The translations under genes were made by a program, and so were the position numbers. This document shows, piece after piece, positions 1-12,750 of a DNA stretch of 64,000 nt (positions are counted from its first letter, which is position 1; every line of letters begins with the position of its first letter). The DNA comes from Isoetes taiwanensis (lineage: Eukaryota; Streptophyta; Lycopodiopsida; Isoetales; Isoetaceae), in the NCBI GenBank assembly GCA_021234155.1, contig JAJEKV010000065.1:4521594-4585593 (forward strand), read 5' to 3'. The notes under the pieces were generated by a model. That model did not search any database, was not told the origin of the DNA, and worked only from the letters and a program-made list of their open reading frames with translations.

Positions 1-349
1 TCATTACGTGGTTTCTCAGTGTTGTTTTTCTGCAAAACAACAGTTAAAAGCAATATGTGGACCTTTTAAGTTTATTAAGAACGACATGTCTACTTTTTAG
101 GAAAACAACACTTGAAAACTATAGCTACTTTTAAAAAACAACATGTAGAAACAAATGTTAATTTCTACGCGTAGATAATTTTGACAAAATTCTACGTGTA
201 GATTTTTTCCGAAAAAAAACTACATGTATAAAAATTTTGCTAAAAACTACACGTCATTTCTAGCAAATCCGGACAAAAAACAACACGTAGTTTTTTGGTG
301 TTGTTTTTTTACAAAAAAGACACTGAAAAACAACATGTGGACCCAGTTT

Positions 350-1932
350 TGGGGTGGTAGTGCTCCATAACATGCCAAAGTGGCTAAAAAATGCCACCTA
401 GGCTCAAACATGCCATCTAGGCTCAAACATGCCATCTAGGCTCAAATATGCCACCTAGGCTGCAACATGCCAAGGTCGCTCAACCATGCCACGTGGGCTC
501 CAACATGCCAATATGGCTCAAACACGCCACCTAGGCTCCAGCATGCCAAGGTGGCTCAAACATGCCACCTATGCCTAGGTGGCTGAACCATGCCACCTAG
601 GCGCTAACGGTGCGCTCAAACATGCCACCTAGGCTCAAACATGCCACCTAGGCTCAAACATGCCATCTAGGCTCCAACATGCCAAGGTGGCTCAAACATG
701 CCACCTAGGCTCCAACATGCCTAGGTGGCTTAACCATGTCACCTAGGCTCCAACGTGCCAAGGTGGCTCAAACATGCCACCTAGGCTCCAACATGAAAAG
801 GTGGCTCAAACATGCCACCTAGGCTCCAACATGCCAAGGTGGCTCAAACATGCCACGTGGGCTCCAAAATGCCACCTAGGCTCCAACATGCCGAGGTGGC
901 TCAAATATGCCACCTAGGCTCCAACATGCCACCTAGGCTCCAACATGCCAAGCTGGCTCAACCATGCCACGTGGGCTCCAACATGCCAAGGTGGCTCAAA
1001 CACGCCACCTAGGCTCAAACATGCCAAGGCAGGCAGCTCAAACATGCCAACGTGGCTTAAACATGCCACCTAGGCTCCAACATGCCAAGGTGGCACAAAC
1101 ATGCCACCTAGGCTCCAACATGCCAAGGTGGCTCTACAATGCCACATGGGCTCCAACATGCCACCTTGGCATGTTGGAGCCTAGGTGGCATGTTGGAGCA
1201 CATGTGGCATGTTTGAGCCACCTTGGCATGTTTGAGGCATGCTTGAGCCACCTTGGCATGTTTGAGCCTAGGTGGCATGTTGGAGCCCACATGGCATGTT
1301 TGAGCCACTTTGGCATGTTGGAGCCTAGGTGGCATGTTGGAGCCCACGTGGCATGTTTGAGCCACCTTGGCATGTTGGAGCCTACGTGACATGTTTGAGC
1401 ACCTTGGCATGTTTGAGCCACCTTGGCATGTTGGAGCCTAGGTGGCATGTTGGAGCCCACGTGGCATGTTTGAGCCACCTTGGTATGTTTGAGCCTAGGT
1501 GGCATGTTGGAGACTAGGTGGCATGTTTGAGCCAATCTTGGCATGTTGGAGCCCAGGTGGCATGTTGGAGTCCACGTGGCATGTTGGAGCCTAGGTGGCA
1601 TGTTGGAGCCCACGCGGGTATGTTTGAGCTTAGGTGGCATGTTGGAGCATAGGTGGCATGTTTGAGCAAACCTTGGCATGTTGGAGCCAAGGTCGCCAAA
1701 CATGCCAAGGTGGCTCAAACATGCCACGTGCCAACATGCCACGGTGGCTCAAACATGCCACGTGGACTCCAACATTCCATGTGGGCTCCAACATGCCAAG
1801 GTGGCTGAAACATGCCACCTAGGCTCAAACATGCCAAGGTGGCTTCAACATGCCACACGGGCTCCAACATGCCAAGGTGGCGCAAGCATGCCACCTAGGC
1901 TCAAGCATGCCATCTAGGCACTCCAAATGGTG
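350..1932. repeat. 19-bp satellite array, left palindrome arm
   Basis: Tandem monomers of about 19 bp alternate between two forms, ACATGCCACCTAGGCTCCA and ACATGCCAAGGTGGCTCAA. Between about 1160 and 1690 the same monomers run in the opposite orientation, then switch back. Because 19 is not a multiple of three and the monomers rarely hold stop codons, long open frames occur on both strands; these are not genes. The CCTAGG core is itself palindromic. Confidence 0.9.
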
Positions 1933-2127
1933 ACTTGGCATGCCAAGTAAGCAAAGCCAAGTTTTGACTAGGCCAAAAATGAAAAGATGTCCATCTTTGG
2001 TCTTTTCATTGGGTGATGTTGGCAAATTTTGGGTGACATGGCTAGATGGTGGTGACATGGACATGATGACTAGGACTTTATACAAGAAATATATAACCTT
2101 TGGAATTTTTGGTAGAGGAGTTTTGCA

Positions 2128-2900
2128 ATGGATAGAATAGAGGGATCTTGCGCTGACACCCTTCCCCAAATCGAACTAGGCCAGGACTTTGCGCGGCTTC
2201 CTCACCAGAGGGAAGAGGCCAGACCTCAGGAGACAAAGCTCAGAAAGGTTGTCGAGGCAGCCTTTCCTGCCAGCGCTCCTTCAGGCGGGCAAATGCCAAT
2301 GCCCTCCTTCCCGGAGCTCGATTTCTCTATCCGACCGTTGAATCCACCGTTCAAGTAACCTGCTTGGAGCAGGTTCAAAAAAATCCAAGATCCGTCCGGG
2401 GAAACTTATCAAACCGTGAAGCGTCCTACGCTCGACCATGTAGAAACACAAGTGTTTTGTCGGTCGCAGTACAAAGGCTCCAGAATGGAGATTCGACTTT
2501 GCCATGTCATCCAGAATGGTGACATTACCCTAGAGACCAAGTTATACGGTCATTTTTTGCAATGAAATAAACATGAACCCTTTACATGACTATATTTTGC
2601 AGCCATCTCTTACGCCAAGTATTGGACATGAGCTACTTTGGCGCTTCTTGGAGAAAGAGTGGTCTTCTGCCCATGAAACTTGGTCCTGAGGGTAATCTCG
2701 ACATTTTTAGTCCATTGGCAGAGTCAGTTTACAATTTCGGAGTGGGAGAGTTGTCTGTCCGTGGCCAAGGGCTTTTGGAAGAGGACCTTTGGGGTGAACT
2801 GCTTCCGGAAGGTTTTAAGGGTCCATCTTCTGGCGTCAACACCCTTCCTCTATGTGATGACATTGTGCAAGATCCTAGTCGAATCTGATTAGGATATGGT
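2128..2900 (+). other. Unique ~1 kb core sequence of palindrome, left copy
   Basis: This non-satellite sequence has two plus-strand open stretches, 2128-2358 and 2586-2888 (100 residues). The second ends with a segment containing GELLPEGFKGPSSG. I do not recognise the protein. The mirrored copy on the other arm keeps a corresponding open stretch in its own orientation, so either both derive from a once-coding fragment or the duplication is recent enough to have kept the frame. No start context, introns or domain could be assigned. Confidence 0.4.
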
Positions 2901-3294
2901 CTCCGAAACATAAACCCTGTGTGTTGCAAGGTTATTGAAGGGTTTACGTTTTTGGAGGCCGAGTTTTTGTCGGTTGCACTTGGGACATGGCCGAGAAGCT
3001 GCAATTGAAAATGCGAAGCAATAGGAATTGACAGAATGGGGTTTGGATTTATCCTCCTCCCATAATGGCAAATAGAAGCCAAGAGCGCCTTTTGCAATAA
3101 CAAAATTGTTTAGGATCATTCGGGATAGCCAATAGATCCAAACCCCATTCCTTCATTTCCTATTGCTTCATGTTTTTAACTGCAGCTTCTTGACCATGTC
3201 CCAAGTGCAACCGACTAAATCGCGACCTCCATAACGTAAACCCTTCAATAACCTAGCAAACCACAGGGTTTACGTTTCGGAGGCCATATCCTAG

Positions 3295-4090
3295 TCAGAT
3301 TCGACCAGGATCTTGCATAATGTGATCACGTAGAGGGAGGGTGTTGATGCCAGAAGATGGACCCTTAAAACCTTCCGGAAGCAGTTCGCCCCAAAGGTCC
3401 TCTCCTGAAGGCCCTTGGCCACAGATGGGCAATTCTCCCACTCCGGAACTATAAACTGACTCTGGCAATGGACTCAAAACATCGACATTACCCTCGAGAC
3501 CAAGTTTCGTGGGCGGAAGACCACCCTTTCTCCAAGAAGCGCCAAGGTAGCTCATGTCCAACACGTTCTTAGTCAATTGGCCTAAGAGGTGGCTGCAGAA
3601 TACTGCCATGTAGAGGTTCGTGTTTCTTTTGTTGCCAAAAATGACCGTGTAACTTGGTTCCTAGGGTAAATTTGCTATTCCGGATGACATGGCGAAGTCA
3701 AATCTCCATTCTGGAGCCTTTGTACTGCTCGAACGACAAAACACTTGTGTTTCTACACGGTCGACCATAGGACGCTTCGCAGTTTGATAAGTTCTTTCAG
3801 ACGGATCTTGGATTTTTTTGAATTTACTTGAAGCAGGTTACTTGGACGGTGGATTCAACAGTCGGATAGGGAAACCGAGCTCCAGGAGGGGGGGCATTGG
3901 CATTTGCCCTCCCGGAGGATCGTTGGCAGGAAAGGCTACCTCTGCAACCTTTTTGAGGTCCGTCTCCTAGGGTCTGGCCTCTCCCCTCTGGTGAGGAAGC
4001 TACGCAAAGTCCTGGCCTGGTTCGATTTGGGGAAAGGTGTCAGCGTTTAAGTTCTTCAAGATCCCTCTATTCTATCCCTTGCCAAACTCC
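3295..4090 (-). other. Unique ~1 kb core sequence of palindrome, right copy
   Basis: Reverse-complement partner of 2128-2900. The minus-strand stretch 3295-3609 (104 residues) aligns along its length with the plus-strand stretch 2586-2888, sharing for example VLDMSY, GASWRK and GELLPEGFKGPSSG, with scattered substitutions and one in-frame 12-bp length difference. The 2128-2358 frame is broken in this copy. Function unknown. Confidence 0.4.
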
Positions 4091-4273
4091 TCTACCAAAA
4101 AATTCTAAAGGTTATCATATTTCTTGCATAAAATCCTAGTCATCATGTCCACATCACCACCATCTAGCCATGTCAACCAAATTTGCCAACATCACCCAAT
4201 GAAAAGACCAAGATGGACATCTTTTTATTTTTGGCCTAGTCAAAACTTGTCCTTGCTTAGTTGGCATGCCATG

Positions 4274-6200
4274 TCACCGCTTGGAGTGCCTAGGTGGCAT
4301 ATTGGTGCCTAGGTGGCATGCCTGAGCCACCTTGGAATGTTGGAGCCTAGGTGGCATGTTGGAGCCCACATAGCATGTTTCAACCACCTTGGCATGTTTG
4401 AGTCTAAGTGGCATATTTGAGCCATCTTGGGGTGTTGGAGCCCGCGTGGCATGTTTGAGCCACCTTAGCATGTTTGACATGGGTGGCATGTTTGAGCCAC
4501 CTTCGTATGTTGAAGCCTAAGTGGCATGTTGGAGCCCACGTGGCATGTTGGAGTCCATGTGGCATGTTTGAGCCACCTTGGCATGTTTGAGCCTAGGTGG
4601 CATGTTTGAGCCATCTTGGCATGTTTAAGCGTAGGTTGATATTGGAGCCTAGGTGGCATGTTTGAGCCACCTGTGCATGTTTGAGCCGAGGTGGCATTTT
4701 GGAGCCCACGTGGCATGTTTGAGCCACCTTTACATGTTTGAGGCTAGGTGGCATGTTGGAGCCACCTTGGCATGTTGGAGCCTAGGTGTCATGTTTGAGT
4801 CACCTTGGCATGTTTGAGCCTAGGTGAGCCTCCTTGGCATGTTGGAGCCTAGGTGGCATGTTGGAACCACCTTGCATGTTTGAGCCTAGGGGGCATGTTG
4901 AAGCCCGTGTGGCATGTTTGAGCCACCTTGGCATGTTGGAGCCTAGGTGGCATGTTGGAGCCACCTTGGCATGTTTGAGCCACCTTGACATGTTGGAGCC
5001 TAGGTGGCATGTTTGAGTCACCTTGCCATGTTGGAGTCTAGGTGGCATGTTGGAGCCTAGGTGGCATGTTTGAGCCACCTTGGCACTTGGAGCCTAAGTG
5101 GCATGTTGGAGTCTAGGTGGCACGTTGGAGCCCACGTGGCATATGCTGGAGCCTAGGTGGCATGTTGGAGCCACCTTGGCATGTTGGAGCCTAGGTGGCA
5201 TGTTGGAGCCACCTTGGCATGATTGAGCCACCTTGGCATGTTGGAGCCTAGGTGGCATGTTTGAGCCACCCTGACAAGTTGGATCCCGCATGGCATGTTT
5301 GATCCTTAGGTGGCATGTTGGAGCTCGCGTGGCATGTTTGAGTCACCTTGGCATGTTGGAGCCTAGGTGGTATGTTTGAGCCACCGTGGCATGTCGGAGC
5401 CTAGGTGCCATGTTGGAGCCACCTTGGCATGTTTGAGCCACCTTGGCATGTTTGAGCCTAGGTGGCATGTTAGAGCCGCGTCATGTTTGAGCCACCTTGG
5501 CATGTTTGAGCCTAGGTGAGCCTCCTTGGCATGTTGGAGCCTAGGTGGCATGTTGGAGCCACCTTGGCATGTTTGAGCCACCTTGACATGTTGGAGCCTA
5601 GGTGGCATGTTTGAGTCACCATGCCATGTTGGAGTCTAGGTGGCATGTTGGAGCCTAGGTGGCATGTTTGAGCCACCTTGGCACGTTGGAGCCTAAGTGG
5701 CATGTTGGAGTCTAGGTGCCATGTTGGAGCCCATGTGGCATATGTTGGAGCCTAGGTGGCATGTTTGAGCCACCTTGGCATGTTCGTGCCTAGGTGGCAT
5801 GTTGGAGCCACCTTGGCATGCTTGAGCCACCTTGGCATGTTGGAGCCTAGGTGGCATGTTTGAGCCACCTTGACAAGTTGGATCCCGCATGGCATGTTTG
5901 ATCCACCTTGGCATGTTTGGGCTTAGGTGGCATGTTGAAGCTCGCGTGGCATGTTTGAGTCACCTTGGCATGTTGGAGCCTAGGTGGCATGTTTGAGCCA
6001 CCGTGGCATGTCGGAGCCTAGGTGCCATGTTGGAGCCACCTTGGCATGTTTGAGCCACCTTGGCATGTCGGAGCCTAGGTGTCATGTTTGAGGGCATGTT
6101 TGAGTCACCTTAGCATGTTGGAGTCTATGTGACATGGAGCCACCTTGGCATGTTTGAGCCACCTTGGCATGTTGGAGCCGAGGTAGCATGTTTGAAGTCA
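4274..6200. repeat. 19-bp satellite array, right palindrome arm
   Basis: This is the same ~19-bp monomer family as at 350-1932, mainly in the reverse orientation (GAGCCTAGGTGGCATG and GAGCCACCTTGGCATG). A larger unit of about 550-590 bp is visible: blocks around 4810-5350 and 5510-6030 share the same order of variant monomers, including a landmark near 5275 and 5875 (GGATCCCGCATGGCATG). The array therefore grew by segmental duplication as well as by monomer addition. Confidence 0.88.
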
Positions 6201-6601
6201 AATGCTAGTGAAGTGTGTCAAGCATATATAACTCTTGTATGCTGCCATTTTGTGGCAGTAATGGCATGTGGACAACTTGATCATACATGGATTCTTAAAA
6301 AACCTTAAAAAATCACACCTCAAAAGAACACTACTTTAAAAAACAACACCTTAAAAAAAACATCCCTTCAAAAAACCATACTGCCTGAGAAAACAACACA
6401 TCCTTAAAAAAGAGACTACACCTCCTTAAGAAACCACCCATCCTTAAAAAAAAAACTACATATCCTTAAGAAAAACTACAACATATCCTTGGAAAACCAC
6501 ACCCCCATATAACTACGTGTAGATTTTTTTCAAATCTTCAAAAAAACAACTCGTATTTTGTTTTTACTGTTGTTTTCAGCTGTGGACCAAATGTTGGGGT
6601 T

Positions 6602-7480
6602 GTTGTGAATCTAGAGATGAGGCTAAGCGCTTGGGCGCTTGAAGTGGCACCCGAAGGGCGCACCCTTTATAGCCCTTCATCTCGAATTTGTGTTTTCTTG
6701 GGTTGTTCCATTTCGATTTGGAGTTGTTTTATGCTGATTTTTCGTAATTCCAGCCACTTACATGAATTGGCCAAGTAAATCCGACCTGGGGACGGACCCA
6801 TTTCTTGAAGATTTTGATGGGGATTGGAGCTTGAAATGGCAAGGAAGAGGTCGGGTTTGAGCTTAGAACAGTCAAGGAGCATTTCAACCAACAAGAAGGG
6901 GGATTTCAGTTCAATTTGGGCCTACTTTGAAGGATTTTTGTGCTACAATCAAAGGTATGGAGTTCCTTGAAGTAAGGATGGTAGTTTACGTTCAAGTTTT
7001 CCTTATTTTCTTGCTGAAATTCAGTCTTAGAAGCTCTCTACGTAAAGGTTGGTTTCATCCCATAATTTTGTATCCTTTAGAGGAGTTTTGGGTGTATTGG
7101 GAATCTAAGGAAGCAAGAATGGAGCCTTGGGATTGATTTGGAGGTATGCAACAGTCCGAATTCATGGAAGGAAGACACCACATTCGAGTTTCAAACAAGT
7201 TGGACTGCCATTAATAGAAAATTAGAAGGAGCCATGTTGTTCTTAAGGAAATCAGGGTTCAGACCTTGAATCAGCCCATTCCAGGTCAAATTTGAAGGGG
7301 CTTTTGATAAAAGGGTACTTGGACTGATCAGGCAACCATGTTTGAGTAGCCCAATTAAAAAATTCCCAAAAAAACAAGGGATTAGTGGGGTTCTACAGTT
7401 CGGGTATAGGATCAACTATGTATTCCATGAAACCACATCATGCAAACACGTCAAGCAGAGGCACTACAAGAAATATCTAT
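6602..7480. other. Spacer without recognised gene
   Basis: AT-rich unique sequence between the palindrome and the 430-bp tandem array. Short open stretches on both strands (for example 6927-7136 plus and 7191-7415 minus) show no recognisable motif. A TATA-like run (TTTATAGCCC) lies near 6665. It could be retroelement debris, but nothing supports a specific call. Confidence 0.3.
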
Positions 7481-7500
7481 AAACCATGCTTAACATTTCT

Positions 7501-9610
7501 GCACCCTGGACTACCACAGTCGTCGGATCTGTCAATCCTACGGCCCAGACTGTATGTTGGAGCCTCTGGACACCTCTCGTTTCGATTATGCTCAATTATG
7601 ATTGGGGACGCCTATGATTTTAAGATGTCGAATACGAGTTTGCCTAAGGTTTTGATGGTATATCGTGCCTCTATACGGTTTCATTTAAGCTTTTAGAATA
7701 TGAAATACGGGGTTTCGAACCTCTACTAAAATAACTCAATGTCCTAATAAGACTACTTTAACCAATCTAACTAGTGAGCTAATGTGACTATTTTTTATCT
7801 TAAATCTATGTTTTTTTTTTTATAATAACCCATTGAATTGTTTTAGGGATATGGCCTATGGTTTCAAGAATTATATCTATATCAAATCCCCCTGGAACCC
7901 CCTGTTATTTTGCTACATATTCTAAACGAGGTGCACCCTGGACTACCACAGTCGTCGGATCTGTCAATCCTACGCCCGGGACAGTATGTTGGAGCCTCGA
8001 CACCTCTCGCTTCGATTATGCTCAATTATGATTGGGGACCTATGATTTTAAGATGTCGAATACGAGTTTGCCTAAGGTTTTGATGGTATATCGTGCCTCT
8101 ATACGGTTTCATTTAAGCTTTTAGAATATGAAATACGGGGTTTCGAACCTCTACTAAAATAACTCAATGTCCTAATAAGACTACTTTAACCAATCTAACT
8201 AGTGAGCTAATGTGACTATTTTTTATCTTAAATCTATGTTTTTTTATAATAACCCATTGAATTGTTTTAGGGATATGGTCTATGGTTTCAAGAATTATAT
8301 CTATATCAAATCCCCCGAACCCCCTGTTATTTTGCTACATATTCTAAACGAGGTGCACCTGGACTACCACAATCGCTTGGATCATCAATCCCACGGCCCG
8401 TGATCAGATGTTGGAGCCTCCTGACACCTCTCGCTTTTACATTATGCTCAATTATGATTGGGGACGCCTATGATTTTAAGATGTCGAATAATGAGTTTGC
8501 CTAAGGTTTTGATGGTATATCGTGGCCTCTATACGGTTTCATTTAAGCTTTTAGAATATGAAATACGGGTTTCAACCTCTACTAAAATAACTCAATGTCC
8601 TAATAAGACTACTTTAACCAATCTAACTAGTGAGCTAATGTGACTATTTTTTATCTTAAATCTATGTTTTTTTTTATAATAACCCATTGAATTGTTTTAG
8701 GGATATGGTCTATGGTTTCAAGAATTATATCTATATCAAATCCCCCTGAACCCCTCGTTATTTTGCTACATATTCTAAACGAGGTGCACCTCGACTACCA
8801 CAGCCGCCGGATCTCACAATCCCACGGCCCGCATCAGATGTTGGAGCCTCCGGACACCTCTCGCTTCGATTATGCTCAATTATGATTGGGGACGCCTATG
8901 ATTTTAAGATGTCGAATACGAGTTTGCCTAAGGTTTTGATGGTATATCGTACTTATACTAGGTTTCATTTAAGCTTTTAGAATATGAAATACGGGTTTTC
9001 AACCTCTACTAAAATAACTCAATGTCCTAATAAGACTACTTTAACCAATCTAACTAGTGAGCTAATGTGACTATTTTTTTTTTATCTTAAATCTATGTTT
9101 TTTTTTTTTTTTATAATAACCCATTGAATTGTTTTTAGGGATATGGTCTATGGTTTCAAGAATTATATCTATATCAAATCCCCTCGAACCCCCTGTTATT
9201 TTGCTACATATTCTAAACGAGGTGCACCTGGACTACCACAGTCGTTTGGATCTCACAATCCCACGCCCTGCATCATATGTTGGAGCCTCTGGACACCTCT
9301 CGTTGATTTTAAGATGTCGAATACGAGTTTGCCTAAGGTTTTGATGGTATATCGTGCCTCTATACGGTTTCATTTAAGCTTTTAGAATATGAAATACGGG
9401 GTTTCGAACCTCTACTAAAATAACTCAATGTCCTAATAAGACTACTTTAACCAATCTAACTAGTGAGCTAATGTGACTATTTTTTATCTTAAATCTATGT
9501 TTTTTTTTTATAATAACCCATTGAATTGTTTTAGGGATATGGTCTATGGTTTCAAGAATTATATCTATATCAAATCCCCCTGGAACCCCCTGTTATTTTG
9601 CGACATATTG
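7501..9610. repeat. Tandem array of ~430-bp units (about five copies)
   Basis: The landmark GACTACCACA recurs after GCACC at about 7501, 7933, 8354, 8786 and 9223, giving periods of about 432, 421, 432 and 437 bp. Each unit holds a pyrimidine-rich tract that ends TTGTTTTAG followed by GGATATGG, which looks like an intron acceptor, and an AATATGAAATACGGG block. The last unit is cut off near 9605. Copies differ mostly in homopolymer length and small indels. No coding frame runs through the whole unit. Confidence 0.9.
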
Positions 9611-9706
9611 GAACAAAAGATAGCATTTCTGCATTTTGCACATTCTCAAGTATTTGAAACAAAAGATAGCATTTCTGCATTTTGCACATTCTCAAGTATT
9701 TGAAAC
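9611..9706. repeat. 46-bp perfect tandem duplication
   Basis: Two adjacent near-identical ~46-bp copies begin at about 9611 and 9655 (AACAAAAGATAGCATTTCTG...). They abut the truncated end of the 430-bp array. Confidence 0.85.
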
Positions 9707-9719
9707 AAAAGACTGAAAG

Positions 9720-12650
9720 GTTTGAAAAGTCTTACGACATTTACCTGCTTAACATACCTTACATGCAATATATTCTATAAAGTTTTAATCTTTCACCTCG
9801 TGCAAAGTACCTTCCATGTTTTGCTATCTTATAAGGTTTTGGTGTAAGTATGTAATGCATCACGCCCTAAATTCGATGGCCGAGATTGATTTATGCAACT
9901 TGGCATCATCTTGCCCTTTTATTCTAACTTATATTTTTCCCGTGTGGTCAATGCAGCCCTAAAATTTCGACGAACCATGACCAAGCAAGCAAAAGCTCTG
10001 CGCAGGCAATGGCAATATCCTCTTCATCTCTTGGTGATGGCAATTTTGGAGAGGACAGAAAAGCTACACGATGGCTATAGCTATGGCGGCCTGCTCTGAT
10101 GAAGGTGATTGGGATGATCTTAACTGAAGGTCCAGAGATAATTTGTAAAAAAGGAAATAGGGTTTCTTCAAGGGTCAGCTATCACCTGTTGCTTTTGTAG
10201 AGCCTTTGCTTCACAAAGCACGAACTGGAGCGATCTGGCAGAGGATGTTAAAGCAATGTTTTCTTTCAAGATATTTTAGCATCAGCAAAAGCCTCAGCAG
10301 GTCCAGTTATGGCTTCTGTCAATGCGATTTAGCAAAGAAATTGTCTCACAAGTAAGTAATTAGGGAGTGTAAGCTCAAGCTATTGTCTCTTAATTCGGAA
10401 GCAGGATGATGCTGGAGGTGGGCTGCTAATATAAGGAAATGATTCTTTGTACGAGTCTTAAAAGGCTGCTAAAATATAATAAGCAGTTGTATTTCATTCC
10501 AACAAGTGTCGATTGAAAGGGACAAGATAGCCTTTCAAACCGTGGCATACTAATCAGCCAAATGTGCCAGTCTCTCATGCCTTTCCAGAATCATCAAGAC
10601 ATGGTAAGTTTACATGTACTTGCACTTCATCTCTAATGCTTTGCATCCATTCTATAGAGTAGCTGCAATGCTTATTTTATTTTATATACAAAAACGTGCA
10701 TTTATATAATGGAAGTGATCATTTTAACAAGATACACTGCATTTAAGATTGATGGAGGGATGATAGCTCAGAAATTAAGCTAAATATTGCCAAAGAAGTA
10801 TGTGCAATGCATGACAGCAAGGGAGTTGTCCCAAGGTTGGATGTCTGTAAAGAAGTTGGAATTGAATTTAGTGACCATGTTTGTGCTACAAATTGTACTG
10901 CTTTTATTGTTCTAGATAGCACATTCTGTCGACAGTAGGCATGTTTCCGGTAAGTAAGTGCTTCCAATATCCAAAACAATCAGAGGTTCAATGCTTCCGC
11001 ATATCTACAATCTAATCTATCACAATGCAGGCAGTGCCTTTCTCAGAGCATATGTTGTTCCATATGATCATTGGATCTACATGTATGGAGGTTCTGTATT
11101 CTCTTTCTTTTTGTTACTTAATTTTTTAAGATCACAAAGGTTGCATCAGACATTCTACATAATCATTACATATAGATGTTTTTTGTGCTGGCAGGACAAC
11201 AGATAGCACGATTTAATCCCAGGAGCTGTACTAAATGATTGCATTACATTAAGATGTCCAGTTTGCGTGGTAAGAATGCATGTTTATAAAAGCCAACGTT
11301 CTGTCCTGTCATGTTTAATTCTCTCAAACAATAGTCTTCTTTTATTGCAGTTAAAGCTAATTGTTTTGATGCATATGCTTTTAGATCTAGAAGCTAACCA
11401 TTGGATTCATAGAGTCATCGATTTAGAAGCTAAGTCTGATCGCAAAAATTTTCCAAACATTGTGTGCCAATTTGGAGAGTTGGCTGCAAGGAATTTGTTC
11501 TTCCATATAAACCGTGGTATGCAACGCTTCTCATAAATTTGCAATTGCAGCGTTAGTATATAAGGTTAACAAGAAGTCGTTGTGCAAGTTCCTCTGGGGG
11601 TGCAGTTCTCTCACATGGTCTTGGCTCTGTTTTTCATGCCATGGATCCAGTTCTACACTTCATCAGTTTCTAGGCATATTATCCTTGCTGTGATTCTCAC
11701 ACTTAGAGCTTACAAAATTTCATAGGTACAATATTTAATCTTCAAAAGTTTCTCTTTTCATGATTGCATCCATTGGTTTGCCTGAATACCTCATAGAAAT
11801 TGTAGGATCTTCAAAAAATGGCGATGCCATGGTGAAATAGCAAAAATAGAAAAGCACACTCTAACTGTTGATAATAAATAACACCTTACAAAATACTTAT
11901 ATACTTATGCATCATTATTTGAGTCATGTTCAATGAATGACCAATGCAAATAGTTGGAATTTTTTATTTGAGTCAAAGTGTTCGCCGAATGACAAATGCA
12001 AAATCAAACTATAGAGCATTGAAGGTGTTAATTGCAATGCCATGGTGAAATAGCAAAAATAGAAAAGCATTATCATAGCAGGAAGCACTTTAGTTGTTGA
12101 TAATAAATAACACCTTATAAAATACTTTGCATAAGCAACATCTGAAGTCACATAATTTCAAAAAAGCTTTTGCAAACTAGAGCGATTATCCTCCTGCTCC
12201 GTCACATACCATAGCCCTCCAAAATGTGCTAACATTATCAAATGTCTTGTTCTTGGCTTGACATATCCCAACATGAGTCTAAAGGTGCATGATTGGGATT
12301 AAGAGTGGCTGCCTAGAGGTGCATTACTATGATGTAAGAGTCGTATTAGTATGGTGTAACTTTGGGCTAGAATTTGAAGGATGTCCGGGAGATTGGTGAT
12401 ATTATAATGTAGAATGATGGATAAGTAACATGAGCCTTGATTTATTGCTTAAATTGTTAAGCATGCTGAAGTGTAAGGTGTTGTGCATGGGGAGTTAATT
12501 AATGGGTTTGTATATCATTTTGATAATCTTATAAGCTTGAACGAACATAGAGAGTAGTTATATTTGCCAACGATTTACCTACACAAGGATCCATATTTTA
12601 TCCAATTCCATTCCAATTGCCTATAGATTATGATTATTGGAGAGCATACA
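9720..12650. other. Region with exon-like debris, no intact gene
   Basis: Several short stretches have protein-like composition (9950-10100, 10750-10930, 11380-11530 plus), separated by stops and intron-like AT-rich DNA. One carries the residues NFPNIVCQFGELAARNLFF. I cannot assign a family. A piece of about 60 bp (GCAATGCCATGGTGAAATAGCAAAAATAG) occurs twice, near 11822 and 12034, each followed by GTTGATAATAAATAACACC. Best read as pseudogene or repeat debris. Confidence 0.3.
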
Positions 12651-12660
12651 ATTTATAATT

Positions 12661-12750
12661 GGGAAAAACTACAATATACCCCTAACTTTTTGCAAAATTC
12701 ACAACATACCCCTAACTTTTAGAAAATTCATGAAATGCCCCTATATAGAC
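12661..12750 (+). repeat. MULE 1 left TIR
   Basis: Terminal inverted repeat matching 15450-15539 in reverse complement, with three spaced 'CCCCTA' blocks. Confidence 0.88.

Larger units (their letters stand above)
1..6601. repeat. 6.6-kb satellite-armed palindrome (foldback-like element)
   Basis: The DNA from about 330 to 3057 reappears as its reverse complement from about 3133 to 6200. Matching pairs include 1940-2150 with 4030-4270, 2150-2520 with 3650-4060, 2586-2888 with 3295-3609 and 2890-3055 with 3133-3295. The unpaired centre is about 75 bp (3058-3133). The outer edges (1-350 and 6300-6600) are AT-rich and share short pieces such as TGTGGACC and CTACGTGTAGATTTTTT. This is the layout of foldback transposons with repeat-built arms. 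No transposase was seen inside. The left end may lie outside the window. Arms differ by substitutions and small indels, so the palindrome is not newly made. Seen directly; classification as a transposon is inference. Confidence 0.75.

Noticed and set aside
812-1917. Many 60-200-residue frames rich in MPPRLQHAKVAQTCH-type repeats
   Set aside because: They are the 19-bp satellite read in any of three frames; frames exist on both strands at once and carry no protein signature.
7501-9706. CRISPR-like array
   Set aside because: Units are ~430 bp and fully repeated without unique spacers; the genome is clearly eukaryotic.
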